Of a stretch of DNA of 64,000 nt, positions 12,004 through 22,148 are shown one piece after another. This DNA comes from Siphonodentalium dalli (Eukaryota > Mollusca > Scaphopoda > Gadilida > Siphonodentaliidae). The stretch covers positions 197,928,052 to 197,992,051 of the forward strand of contig CP136067.1 in NCBI GenBank assembly GCA_032622095.1. The letters run 5' to 3'. The notes under the pieces are model-generated. The model did not search any database and was not told the DNA's origin. It worked only from the letters and a program-made list of their open reading frames with translations. Within the stretch, counting starts at the first letter, position 1. The number at the start of each line of letters is the position of its first letter. The position numbers and the translations under genes are program-made.

Positions 12004-12190
12004 TATATGATACCGGTACATGTATTTGTAGCTGGTTCTGACCATCATGCAGCATTTGAATGGATATAATTTACTGTTATAACTCGGCCCCCGGGTGATT
12101 AATTTGGATGATGTATCTTAATAATATGTATATGATCAGTCATTCCTCATTTCTGATGTCATTACAAGCATTTAAATCTGTTTTTTTCAG

Positions 12191-12257
12191 ACAGGAGGAG
12201 CTGCTTGACTGGATTGAGACATCAAAATTTCATTCAAGGCCTGATATGATTATCTGA
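12191..12257 (+). CDS. Candidate terminal coding exon (21 codons), gene unknown
   Basis: A polypyrimidine tract ends TGTTTTTTTCAG at 12190. The next base is followed by an open frame reading QEELLDWIETSKFHSRPDMI and one more Ile, then TGA at 12255-12257. The peptide looks like normal coding sequence: acidic, amphipathic, and not repeat-derived. The other two frames stop early. No upstream exon with a compatible phase was found in the window, so the gene cannot be named. Acceptor and open frame are seen; exon status is inferred. Its shortness means chance cannot be excluded. Confidence 0.35.
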
Positions 12258-13744
12258 TAACCAATCATAGAATCATGTTTCCTGTCAGAGTGCTTCTTGC
12301 AGACACTGCATGGTGACCCTTAATACCAATATTATTAATTCTGTCCAAGACTGGATGATGAAGGATTTCAAATGTTATTCGGTGTACATGTACTGGATAC
12401 ATGTACTGTAGATGTTATCGGTATTCGTTCATGCATGACAATGATGATGACATGTGTGTTGTTGCTGTGTGACAGTGAGTCCTGAGTCTCCTGGCTATAC
12501 ACATGTACCATATGTATACCTACGGTCGGTATGCACTGAATCCAGTACCATGCTTACCTGGTAACTAGTGCACACTGCAGCGAAGGGGAGGCTTTAATTT
12601 ATAACCAAATGACGATCAATGTGTTCATCAAAGGCAAAAATGACACATATATGTATGCATTCCTTCCTTGATGGAGACCGATCAGTGACCTCTACATTTT
12701 ATCAGACTTATGTGGTGAAAATCTTGGCAAGTGAAGTTAGTGAATTCAATTCTACAACAGACGTGTACTTGTATGCTTCGAGTCTCAGAAAATGTGCACT
12801 ATGGCATCCAGCGTATGCCCAATTTTTTTTATATTTCATACTACATTGACCAGAATTTGGAGGTGTACCAGTTTCAAATCTCCACACAAAGCACAACAGT
12901 ACCCATGGAACAGTCTCAAGCCTTGTTTCTGAGCTTATCTGAAGGATATGAACTTTTAGGTGACATATTATTGCAGTATGTCAATATAATCAGATTCATG
13001 TACACATACAGGCCTTAAAATCCATAACAGAATCAAAATATTCTAATGTTCCTTTATCTTTGTCAACCTGCTGTATCACCAAGTAATCTGTACAATGAGC
13101 TTAAAGTGGCTTATACATGTACCATACATGCACATTTAAAGATAGATAATCCGAGTTCACGCTCCTCAATTACTATTTCTTTGGCTTCGGGGGTAAAAAT
13201 AATTGATTCGAGTCGAGGAACACGCCCTTTAAAGTTCTGAGTTACAAAATATAAATTTTTGAAATCTGTTATTTTTCACCGCCTTGAATATTTCCCGGCC
13301 TAGCAAATATTCAACGAGTCGACTGACCTAATCTTGATACCAAGTTGCGATGAACAAAATGTTGATATATAACATGTTTTGGAAAATGTTACACTAGAGT
13401 TGACAGTACTTAGTTAGCATTATGTTTTGGTATTTAATCGATTAAGAAATGTTGTTCTTGGAATCTGATGGTATGGAGACCATCAATTCAGATTGTTTAC
13501 CTTTAATTGTCCATGCTGACTTTAAAGCATAACATATGTTATCTTTATTTTTTGTATCCCTTTATAAAATGGGGTGATAAATTTATATTATACTCACATC
13601 TGGTCTTTCGATATTCTGTGAGTTAATTAATTTATATGAAAGAATGTCATTGCATGCTAGCAATTCTGATAAACATCACTGTTACAGTGACATTACCATC
13701 CAATGTTGAATAAGTCCAATAAGATGCCAAAGTTTAATAAAAAC
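12258..13744. other. Possible 3' flank; no other feature
   Basis: Non-repetitive AT-rich sequence. If 12191-12257 is a real last exon this would hold its 3' UTR, but the only AATAAA seen is far away (about 13734). Overlapping open frames around 12619-13018 look random. Confidence 0.4.
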
Positions 13745-13748
13745 TTAA

Positions 13749-14002
13749 CCCTTCCATGACTGGAGATTCTTGAAATGTTGCTAAAACCCTGCGCCAATGC
13801 ATTCTCTTATATTTGCGAGTCTCCAAAATGGAGCCTCACATATATAAGAGAATACATGGCCTAACAATATTTACCTTGACCTTGTAATCCAGTGCATTCT
13901 CTTATACATATGAGGCTTCCTATGTGAGACTTGCATATATACAAGAATTCACTGGTACATGATCTTTAATGCTGTACCAGCGCAGCTCCCATCATGAAAG
14001 GG
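13749..14002. mobile_element. TTAA-flanked MITE, piggyBac-like ends
   Basis: TTAA at 13745-13748 and 14003-14006 encloses CCCTTCCATGA at the left and TCATGAAAGGG at the right. TTAA duplication with CCCTT ends fits piggyBac-type elements. Inside are two palindromes built from GTGCATTCTCTTATA and TATATAAGAGAAT, shared with 2205-2312. Confidence 0.75.
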
Positions 14003-14005
14003 TTA

Positions 14006-14885
14006 AACATTGCATGGCCAAAGCATTGAAAAATATTCTGAAAATAATATTTTAATAGACTAAAATATGTTTAACCTTCTACGCGATTACTAGTAGCAAT
14101 GTTTGTTGACAAATCACTGTAACAGTTTTGTTTACATAGCAATGGTTCCAACAGGAGAAATTTCGTTATTGGAAAACTTTCAATAATTAATATAGAAATC
14201 AGGAATTCATGTTTTTCTGAGTGGTGATGTTTTTACGAACTGTTGTATGTTATATGTTTGGCATATTTACTCACTATGAGTGCCTTGGGTCCCTTTAAAA
14301 TGATTTGAAACACTCAATGAAATATCTGCACACCAGTAGATTATTTTGTAGGGATTTTAGTGTGATGAGAGTCAGAATCATGATTCTTCGTTTGAGTCTG
14401 GTAAAAAGCAGCTGATTTGATGTAGAAATGCTATAGTTTGATTCTTGCTAAATTTTAAGGCCTGTATACATTCGCTTTTATCCATCAAAGGTGCTCCAGA
14501 CACTTCATACCGCTATAATCATAGTATGTACATGTACCTTGTTTTACAAACTTTTATGTTATTTTGCATGACCGCACTTCAAAGAACTCTAAAGACGCTC
14601 ATGCACTTAATGCATCAATTTAAAATTCTGCAACTTAATGCATCAATTTAGAATTCTGCACTTTTATCCGCATTTTTATCACAAAAAGTCTGGAAATACT
14701 AGTGAGTACTAGTGCTATACTATTAAACATGTAGACTATATACTGTGAAAAGACTTGATAAAGTCTTAATAAATTTAACAGTTGTTTCCAGTAGAAGATA
14801 GAGAAAAGCTCTTTATGTTCCATATTTGCAGTGTTTTACACTGAGCATTAAGAGCATCTCCTTTTATTCTCAGCAGAATATATGC
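14006..14885. other. No supportable feature
   Basis: AT-rich sequence with a local duplication, ACTTAATGCATCAATTTA, at about 14605 and 14633. No gene is seen. Confidence 0.5.
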
Positions 14886-14966
14886 AAACAACATGGTATA
14901 AATTATAATGAAAATGAATTTATGACTCCAGCCAATAATTCATTATCATTATAAATACCATGTTTG
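14886..14966. repeat. Imperfect hairpin
   Basis: CATGGTATAAATTATAATGA is mirrored by TCATTATAAATACCATG with a loop of about 20 bases around GACTCCAGCC. It is probably a small foldback element; no family is recognised. Confidence 0.6.
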
Positions 14967-15832
14967 CATTGTTCATAGAGCACACAGGTGTTGCAATTAT
15001 CCATGGGCAAAATTCATTCATTTGTTGCATATATTCTGTTGAGTATACAAGGAGATGGTCTCATAAATGGCCGGATTTAGTGTACCCTTTAATGCTTGTA
15101 ATACATGCATGTACTAGTACCTGTTTAGACCAAGTTTTCCCTGTCCACAACTTGTGGTATCGGTTGGGTTGATGCTGTTTTGGACCGAGTCCCATCCCGA
15201 TACTCTTCTATAATGGACTTTACGCCCAGAATTGTGGGTTGAAGTTATCTTGATTGTAGCACTACCAGTATTTCGTCAGATTAGGTCAAAGTGACGCTTT
15301 TTTATAAGAACATAGAGGGCAGCCTTTCCCAAGCGTGATGATTTCAAACCTGCATATACTTAAAGTAATTGACCATCTCTAACGTGGTGTTACCCAGGTA
15401 ATGCTGTGGTATTACACTGCAGTAATTTCCAACACCATGGTAAGGTTGTCACTTGAACACAAAACAGCACCACGATGGATGCGGTATGCAATTAAAATGC
15501 AGTGATTCTCCTTATATCTTTGGAACTTAAAGGAATGGATGGCCTTCGTTATAGGTTATAATTTATAAATAACATTTACAAAAAGTTTCCCAAGAATATA
15601 CTAATAGTATAGGATAATGTTCATATGAATGCGTTATTATCCACAAAACACACTTTGTGTGAGTCAATCGTTTGTTTATATACAGCAGTAAATAGTGAGC
15701 GATAAGCAAAACACTCAACACCGTTGCGATTGTTTAATTGAGCGATTCATGGTGACCCATTCAACACTTCAAAATCTTGAGAGGTTATAGAAGAGTAGCC
15801 GGACAGGACTCGATCCAAAACAGTTTCAACTG
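14967..15832. other. No supportable feature
   Basis: No coding, RNA or clear repeat structure. The 15360-15380 stretch (AAAGTAATTGACCATCT) resembles the arm of the foldback element at 15833 and may be a remnant. Confidence 0.45.
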
Positions 15833-16045
15833 CAGTAATGCTCTAAGTAATCAACTCCTTAACCACAGCAGAATTATGGGTAACTTTTCAGGATTTAGTC
15901 GGAAATATGGCTTGTTGCCATTCATCGGAAAGCTCTCAGAGAGCTTTCCGATGAATGGCAACAAGCCATATATCCGACTAAATCCTGAAAAGTTACCCAT
16001 AATTCTACTGTGTTTAAGGAGTCGATTATACTCGGGGCATTACTG
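15833..16045. mobile_element. Near-perfect foldback MITE, mariner-like ends
   Basis: Two arms of about 100 bp meet at CTCTCAGAGAG (15933-15943). Each arm holds TTATGGGTAACTTTTCAGGA and GGAAAGCTCT. The outer words are CAGTAATGC and GCATTACTG, with TA after the right end, which suits Tc1/mariner-type insertion. The 106-residue open frame crossing it is an artefact of the palindrome. Confidence 0.88.
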
Positions 16046-16718
16046 TATTCGATATCTCAAGCTGTTGCATACTGAAAAGACTTGGGCTAGTACCTGAACA
16101 GTAAACCTGAAATCTGCATGATTCATGAAACAGCTATTGAAACCATGCTGTATATACTCAGAATTACACAATTTTGTTTATGGGTTTGTTGATATGACAC
16201 GAGTGCTAGCGCACAATGACGGAATGAACAGCACACCCTAGAGTTCTATCTTTCCTCAATGGCACAAGTGCTGTATCAACAAATCCATTAATACAAGTGT
16301 CTTTCTGTGTTTATTACACATCACCCGTCCTAGAATATGTGCATTTAAAAATACAGGGTTACGATGTTTATTAAGGCACATACAGTGCTTGTTTTGTCAT
16401 GTGTGATGATTTTTTTTCCTATCGTTTGAACTGGATACTCAAATAACAGAAATTGTTATATTTTTTTTTTCAACCGACAGATTTGAGGTAACTCTTTCTA
16501 TAAATATATTGAAAATCATGTGTCGGGATGTAATTATTAGCAATCAATATATTTTTTGTTGCGTATATAGGTTTATACAATTTTAAGAGGCAGAACAAGA
16601 TACAGGTACTTTGTATAGTTTCATTTCGCGAATGTACACAGTATCTTGTTTGGCCACTTGCAATTTTAGAAACCCATAACTGTAACGAGAAATTGTTGAT
16701 TGTATATTTAAAGTTTAA
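16046..16718. other. No supportable feature
   Basis: AT-rich sequence without recognisable exons or repeats. Confidence 0.5.
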
Positions 16719-17211
16719 AGGTACGGGAGGCCTTGGCGGTGGGTATGCTGTGAAAATATTTCCACCGGTCAAAAACCGCCACAAACAGAAAGAATATTAA
16801 AATGCAGACAGACTTTGTCCGTATACAAATAAGAAATATCGCATAAACAGTATGTTATTGTCATATGTTTGACCATTCTTATGTAAACAAAAGCATAAAA
16901 AGGTACTTTCCTGGTGTTTGTTTATATTATGATGGTAAACATAAAGAGCGTTCGTTGTTGCTGAATTTTGATATGGAACGAATAAAGAGCATTTATATCA
17001 TTTGTGTGTGATTAGCCAGTAACACTGTGCTGCCTTCTGTAACACAATCAGGCTCCTGCTTAGGTAAAATATAGTAGGTCTTTATGATAGCATGCTGTTT
17101 ACGCGATGGTCATGGTATATATGAACAAAACTGTATGCGTTTTAATGTTTTTCTGTTTACGGTGATTGAAACAAATATGAATATTTTCGACAACTAAGGC
17201 CTCCCGTGCCT
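16719..17211. mobile_element. TTAA-flanked MITE with AGGTACGGGAGGCC ends
   Basis: TTAA at 16715-16718 and 17212-17215 encloses AGGTACGGGAGGCCTT and its inverse AAGGCCTCCCGTGCCT. The element is 493 bp with no coding capacity. TTAA duplication is shared by piggyBac and Kolobok elements; the AGG start makes Kolobok-like the better guess, held loosely. Confidence 0.75.
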
Positions 17212-17215
17212 TTAA

Positions 17216-17850
17216 GCCCCCTTATTGTCTCTATTATAGAAGTTTTTATATTCAGAATAAAAGTCAATTGTATATTTTAAAACACAATTGAAATTATATA
17301 TTAATTTAAAATTAAATGTTTTTCTTAATTAAGAATTGTTTTCTAATATATCTTTCCTAATTGGGAAAAATATTCCTAGTTAAGAAAACTTGTTTTCCTT
17401 ACTTAGATTTATTTTCCTGCTTGAGAAAATCTCATTCTAGAAAAAATTGGCTCACTTAAGAAAAAATATCTTGACGATATTTCTAACTATAGAAAATATA
17501 ATTTCTTGTTCTAGATTAATTGTATAGCTTTCTTAAATTTCTAGCTATTCTCCCAAGATAATCGCAGTATCTTAAACTTATCTTATTTCAAGAAAAATAA
17601 ACTTATGTGAGAAAAACAATCTTTCCTACATTAAGAAAAAAAATCTATACTAAGATTTGTTTACTAGGATTTTCTTACTAAGATTACTGTGTTTTCTTAA
17701 AGAAATTTTCTCAGACAAGAAATTTTCCCACCCTTTCATTTCTTGACCTAGAAAATATGTTTTTTCTTATTTTTCTAGCTATTCTCCCAAGATAATATCT
17801 CATTTCAAGATTTTTTTTTTCCTGAATTGAGAAAATATTTTTGGCAGTGT
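17216..17850. repeat. AT-rich degenerate TTCTTAAGAAA-type repeat
   Basis: Palindromic words such as TTAAGAAA, TTTCTTA and CTAGAAAA recur every 15-30 bases. TTTCTAGCTATTCTCCCAAG with following GATAAT occurs twice (about 17538 and 17775). No gene is present. Confidence 0.7.
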
Positions 17851-17884
17851 ACGCGCAGAGAGGTCATCAGAACCAAAGCCAGAC

Positions 17885-18478
17885 CCAATAACGATGATTT
17901 CCACACATAACCCTCACCATACTATATATAATATGGCTACAGTTGCAAAAACAGCTCTTCCCCATCATACAGAAAAGTGAAAAAATGAATTATATAATAA
18001 AATCAGATGACATTCTACCTAGCAAACGCCAACTGAAAAAAATATTGACGAAAGCAAAGTTCACAACTGATGGGATTCCAAATCACATAGTCAGTAAATG
18101 TGGTGACAAACGGTGTTGCACATGCAATTACCTTCACACTGGAGGGTCACTGACATTAAAAAATGGAATGACAATCTATCCGAATATATCTATGGATTGT
18201 AACTCGGAAGATATTATATATTGTATTGTCTGTCATGGATGTTATATAGGAGAAACAGGCAATAAATTACGAGAAAGAACGCGGATCCATAGACAACAGA
18301 TAAAGCAACCAGAATATCGCAAAATTGCACTGAGTGAACATTTGGATGAATGTGGAAAGAATGAATATTCGATCTTCCATTCCAAAAACTGTTCTCAGCA
18401 AACAGAATACGCCGAACCCGAAAGGAAGATTTCTACGTTGATCACTTCCGATGCAAGCTAAATGCGCCCAGGAAATGA
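17885..18478 (+). pseudogene. Penelope-like retroelement fragment, GIY-YIG endonuclease end
   Basis: The open frame at 17943-18461 encodes 172 residues matching the C-terminal part of Penelope-like element polyproteins. In order it shows a basic R-x-L-K-K-I-L stretch (residues 28-36), a cysteine cluster CGDKRCCTC (53-61), IIYCIVCHGC (91-100), the GIY-YIG-type YIGETG (101-106), then R110, R112 and H116. In this family the reverse transcriptase lies upstream and this endonuclease nicks target DNA. Here the RT is gone. Homology also seems to extend upstream in another frame from about 17890, and downstream the expected basic KLNAPRK tail is found only in the +1 frame, ending TGA at 18476-18478. 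At least two frameshifts plus 5' truncation make it non-functional. Confidence 0.88.
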
Positions 18479-18630
18479 CGTTGTGTGAAGCTGAGTTATC
18501 TCCCTTGACACTATGACGTCATAATTCAATTTATCGTCTATTGAAAAGTGGCAATGCCACGAAAGGCCTATAGACATTTTATTTAAATTAATTAATTTTC
18601 TATAGACATGTCTTATGTTATTCTTGGACA

Positions 18631-18655
18631 ATATATATATATATATATATATATA
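18631..18655. repeat. (TA)n microsatellite
   Basis: An uninterrupted AT dinucleotide tract directly abuts the CTAG terminus of the first Helitron-like copy. Confidence 0.95.
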
Positions 18656-19231
18656 CTAGCAGGTGACACGACTTCGTCCAGGCTTTGACCTTGAATTGAT
18701 CATTTTGGTCAAGTCGGGGTCCCAATTTGACCTGTCCATGAGAGTTCCCGGACAAAAGTGGCCCTAGGTAGCAAGTTTGGACTCCATCGGTAGGGCCGTT
18801 TTCGAGTCTACAACGGACACACACATACATATATATAATTTGTGGGTACCATTTTCAAGGTGAAGGTCACCTCGGACGGAAAAACTGACCCGATGAAAAT
18901 CTCCCCCATTCCTAGGAACCACAGACATAAGGATCACACAACACGCTCATGTCTGGCCACAGACACAACACGCTCATGTCTGGACACAGACACGCTCTTT
19001 ATCAACGACACTGCGGATACGATCGCTCTTTAACTATCACGCGATTAACCCCCACAATTACAAGACGGCGGCAGTGGGAATGGAGAATGAGTGCTCGGAG
19101 CTTCTCAAAAGCAATGCGACGACACTTCATCTGTATTATTACCATTAGATATGAAGTTTGGTCGAAATCCGTCCGGCAGTTTTCCCGGCCATAGCTAACA
19201 AACAAACAGAAGTCCAAAATATATATTAGAG

Positions 19232-19232
<1 letters not shown>
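18656..19232 (-). mobile_element. Non-autonomous Helitron-like element, copy 1 (diverged)
   Basis: On the minus strand it runs from TCTCTAATATATATTTTGG to a hairpin-bearing 3' end finishing ACCTGCTAG. Helitron features expected are a 5' TC, a 3' hairpin then CTRR, and insertion between A and T; all are visible in better copies of this cluster. This copy has an altered middle with ACACGCTCATGTCTGG repeated. Confidence 0.6.

Positions 19233-19299
<67 letters not shown>
19233..19299. repeat. (TA)n microsatellite, about 33 repeats
   Basis: A near-pure AT tract lies between Helitron-like copies 1 and 2. Its length is likely to be polymorphic. Confidence 0.95.
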
Positions 19300-19300
<1 letters not shown>

Positions 19301-20042
19301 TAGAAGGTGACCCGACTTTGTCCGGTCTTTGACCTTGAATTGTCCGTTTTGAAGATCAAGGTCAAGTGGGGTCACGATTTGACCAGTCCAAAACACTGCC
19401 CGGACAAAAGTACCCGACAAACGTGCCCGTCGAAATCCATCCGGTTTTACCCGATTTGACCTTCAATTGATCATTTTGAAGGTCGAGGTCAGGTCGGGGT
19501 CCCGACTCGACCCGTCCAAAACACTCAGTGGACAAAAGTAACCCTATGTATCAACTTTCGTGGAAATCCCATCAAAATTCGCGAATTGACATTGAATTGA
19601 CCGGATTTCAAGGTCTAGGTCACATCGCACGGGCAAATTAATATTCTTATGAGACTCCCCATACGAAAGTACCCCCACATACCAAGTTTCAGCAAAATCC
19701 CATGATATTCGGGCGTTTGACCTTGAAATGACCCGACTTTAAGGTCAAGGTCACGTCGCACGGGCAAATTAATAGGCCTATGGCACTGCCCGGCCGAAAA
19801 TACCCCCACATACCAAGTTTTATCAAAATCCCGTGATATTCGTGCGTTTGACCTTGAAATTACCCGATTTCAAAGTCAAGGTCACGTCGCACGGGCAAAT
19901 TAATAGGCCTATGTCACTCCCCGGTCGAAAATACCCCCACATACCAAGTTTCTTCGAAATCGGCTCGGCCGTTTTCGAGTCCATTGGAAACAGACAGACA
20001 CACAGACACACACACAGACAGATCTTCCAAAATATATAATAT
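19300..20042 (-). mobile_element. Non-autonomous Helitron-like element, copy 2
   Basis: CTAGAAGGTGACCCGACTTT at 19300 is the complement of the 3' end. The body holds repeated GACCTTGA / TCAAGGTCA words and TACCCCCACATACCAAGTTT blocks. The far end (CAGACAGATCTTCCAAAATA) runs into (TA)n, so the 5' TC is not resolved. The many open frames on both strands here are shadows of the repeat. Confidence 0.75.
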
Positions 20043-20057
20043 ATATATATATATATA

Positions 20058-20676
20058 CTAGAAGGTGACCCGACTTCGTCCGGGCTTTGACCTTGAATTG
20101 TCCATTTTGAAGGTTAAGGTCAAGTGGGGTCACGATTTGACCAGTCCAAAAACACTGCCCGGACAAAAGTACCCGACAAACGTGCCCGTCGAAATCTATC
20201 CGGGTTTACCTGATTTGACCTTGAATTGATCATTTTGAAGGTCAAGGTCTGGTCGGGATCACGATTTGACCCGTCCAAAATAATCAGTGGACAAAAGTAA
20301 CCCCACGTATCAAATTTCGTCGAAATCCCATCAAAAGTGGCGATTTGACCTTGAAGTTACCCGATTTCAAGGTCAAGGTCAGGTCGCAGGGGCAAATGAA
20401 TATGCTTATGAGACTCGCCATAAGAAAGTACCCCCACATACCAAGTTTCATCGAAATCCCGTGCTATTCGGGCGTTTGACCTTGAAATGACCCGATTTCA
20501 AGGTCAATGTCACGTCGCACGGACAAATTAATAGGCCCATGCCACCCGCCGGCCGAAAATACCCACACATACCAAGTTTCATCGAAATCGGCTGAGCCGT
20601 TTTTGAGTTCATCGCAAACACACAGACACACAGACACACAGACACACAAACAGATCTTCCAAAAATATATAATAGA
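20058..20676 (-). mobile_element. Non-autonomous Helitron-like element, copy 3
   Basis: 3' terminus CTAG at 20058-20061 (complement strand). The 5' end is TCTATTATATATTTTTGGAA read on the minus strand, ending at 20676. The next copy's CTAG begins at 20677, so the two are joined with no intervening base. Confidence 0.82.
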
Positions 20677-21301
20677 CTAGAAGGTGACCCGACTTCGTCC
20701 GGGCATTGACCTTGAATTGGCCATTTTGAAGGTCAAGGTCAAGTGGGGTCACGATTTGACCAGTCCAAAAACACTGCCCGGACAAATGTACCCGACAAAC
20801 GTGCCCGTCGAAATCCATCCGGTTTTACCCGATTTGACCTTGAATTGATCATTTTGAAGGTCAAGGTCTGGTCGGGGTCACGATTGGACCCGTCCAAAAC
20901 AATCAGTGGACAAAAGTAATCCCACGTATCAAATTTCGTCGAAATCCCATCAAAATTGGCGATTTGACCTTGAAGTTACCCGATTTCAAGGTCAAGGTCA
21001 CGTCGCACGGGCAAATGAATATGCTTATGAGACTCGCCATAAGAAAGTACCCCCACATACCAAGTTTCATCGAAATCCCGTGATATTCGGGCGTTTGACC
21101 TTGAAATGACCCGATTTGAAGGTCAAGGTCACGTCGCACGGGCAAATCAATAGGCATATGTTAACCCCCGGCCGAAAATACCCCCCAAGTACCAAGTTTC
21201 ATCGAAATCGGGTCGGTTGTTTTTGAGTTCATCGATTACACACACACACACAGACACACACACACACACACACACACTGATCTTTCAAAATATATAATAG
21301 A
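20677..21301 (-). mobile_element. Non-autonomous Helitron-like element, copy 4
   Basis: It starts directly after copy 3 and ends at 21301 with the TCTATTATATATTTTGAAAG 5' end (minus strand). It is closely similar to copy 3 over most of its length and carries a CA-rich stretch (21239-21277). Confidence 0.82.
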
Positions 21302-21309
21302 TATATATA

Positions 21310-22112
21310 TCTATTATATATTTTTGGAAGATCTGTCTGTGTGTGGTGTATCTGTCTGTGTGTGTGTGTGTGTTCTCGATGAACTCGAAAACGGCCGACC
21401 CGATTTCGATGAAACTTCGTTTGTGAGGGTACTATCGGCCGGGAAGTGGCATAGGCATATTAATTTTCAGATCCGAGGTCAACTTTTCACGTGCCGATGT
21501 CAAATCTGTTTTTACGCTGTGTTACGGGACTTTCATTTGAGATCGGTGCTTATAAATCGATTTGAAACAGCGCGAATAATAAAATGCCAGTCATAATAAT
21601 GACATTGTGAGAATCTTTCGTGTTTCCTCTCTCCAACGATATATAATGCATATGTATCCGTTTTAGTTATCTGCCTCAATTATCAAGAAGAAGTGGTACT
21701 ATCTTCCATCAGGATAAAACAATGCGTAACTTCTATGACGTCGTTAGAGGTCATAACGTTAGATCACGTTAACGCTTAACCGGCCGATGCATTTGACTGT
21801 TTCAGAATTCTTGGCGATATCTCGGGCACCGATTGTAATTTATCTTTACGTTGAAACTTGATAATTAATGAGCGTGTGTATATGAGGCGCGTTTAGATAC
21901 TTGAGTGGAAATCAAATCGGGTTAAACTGGCGGATTTTTACGGACGAAATTTGATGCATAGGGTATCTCGGTATCCGCTGCGCCGATTTCCCGGTATCCG
22001 CTGGGCCGATTTCCACCATTTTTTGGGGTGTTGGTGTTTGACCCCACCTGACATTGACCTTCAAAATGGTCAATTCAAGGTCAAAGCCCGGACGAAGTCG
22101 GGTCACCTTCTA

Positions 22113-22113
<1 letters not shown>
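21310..22113 (+). mobile_element. Non-autonomous Helitron-like element, copy 5, inverted
   Basis: It reads 5' to 3' on the plus strand: A then TCTATTATATATTTTTGGAA, ending in hairpin CCCGGACGAAGTCGGG, spacer TCACCTT and CTAG (22110-22113), followed by T. It faces copy 4 across a short palindromic AT junction. The centre (about 21480-22010) is unlike copies 2-4 but shares AATGAGCGTGTGTATATGAG with the element at 62942. Confidence 0.85.

Positions 22114-22147
<34 letters not shown>
22114..22147. repeat. (TA)n microsatellite
   Basis: AT tract between the 3' CTAG of copy 5 and the complementary CTAG of copy 6, so two Helitron 3' ends face each other across it. Confidence 0.95.

Positions 22148-22148
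<1 letters not shown>

Noticed and set aside
2910-12257. Joining the donor at 2910 to the exon at 12191 as one gene
   Set aside because: The frame needed for the 12191 exon has a stop at 2900-2902, so exon 1 could only be untranslated and no start codon would be available.
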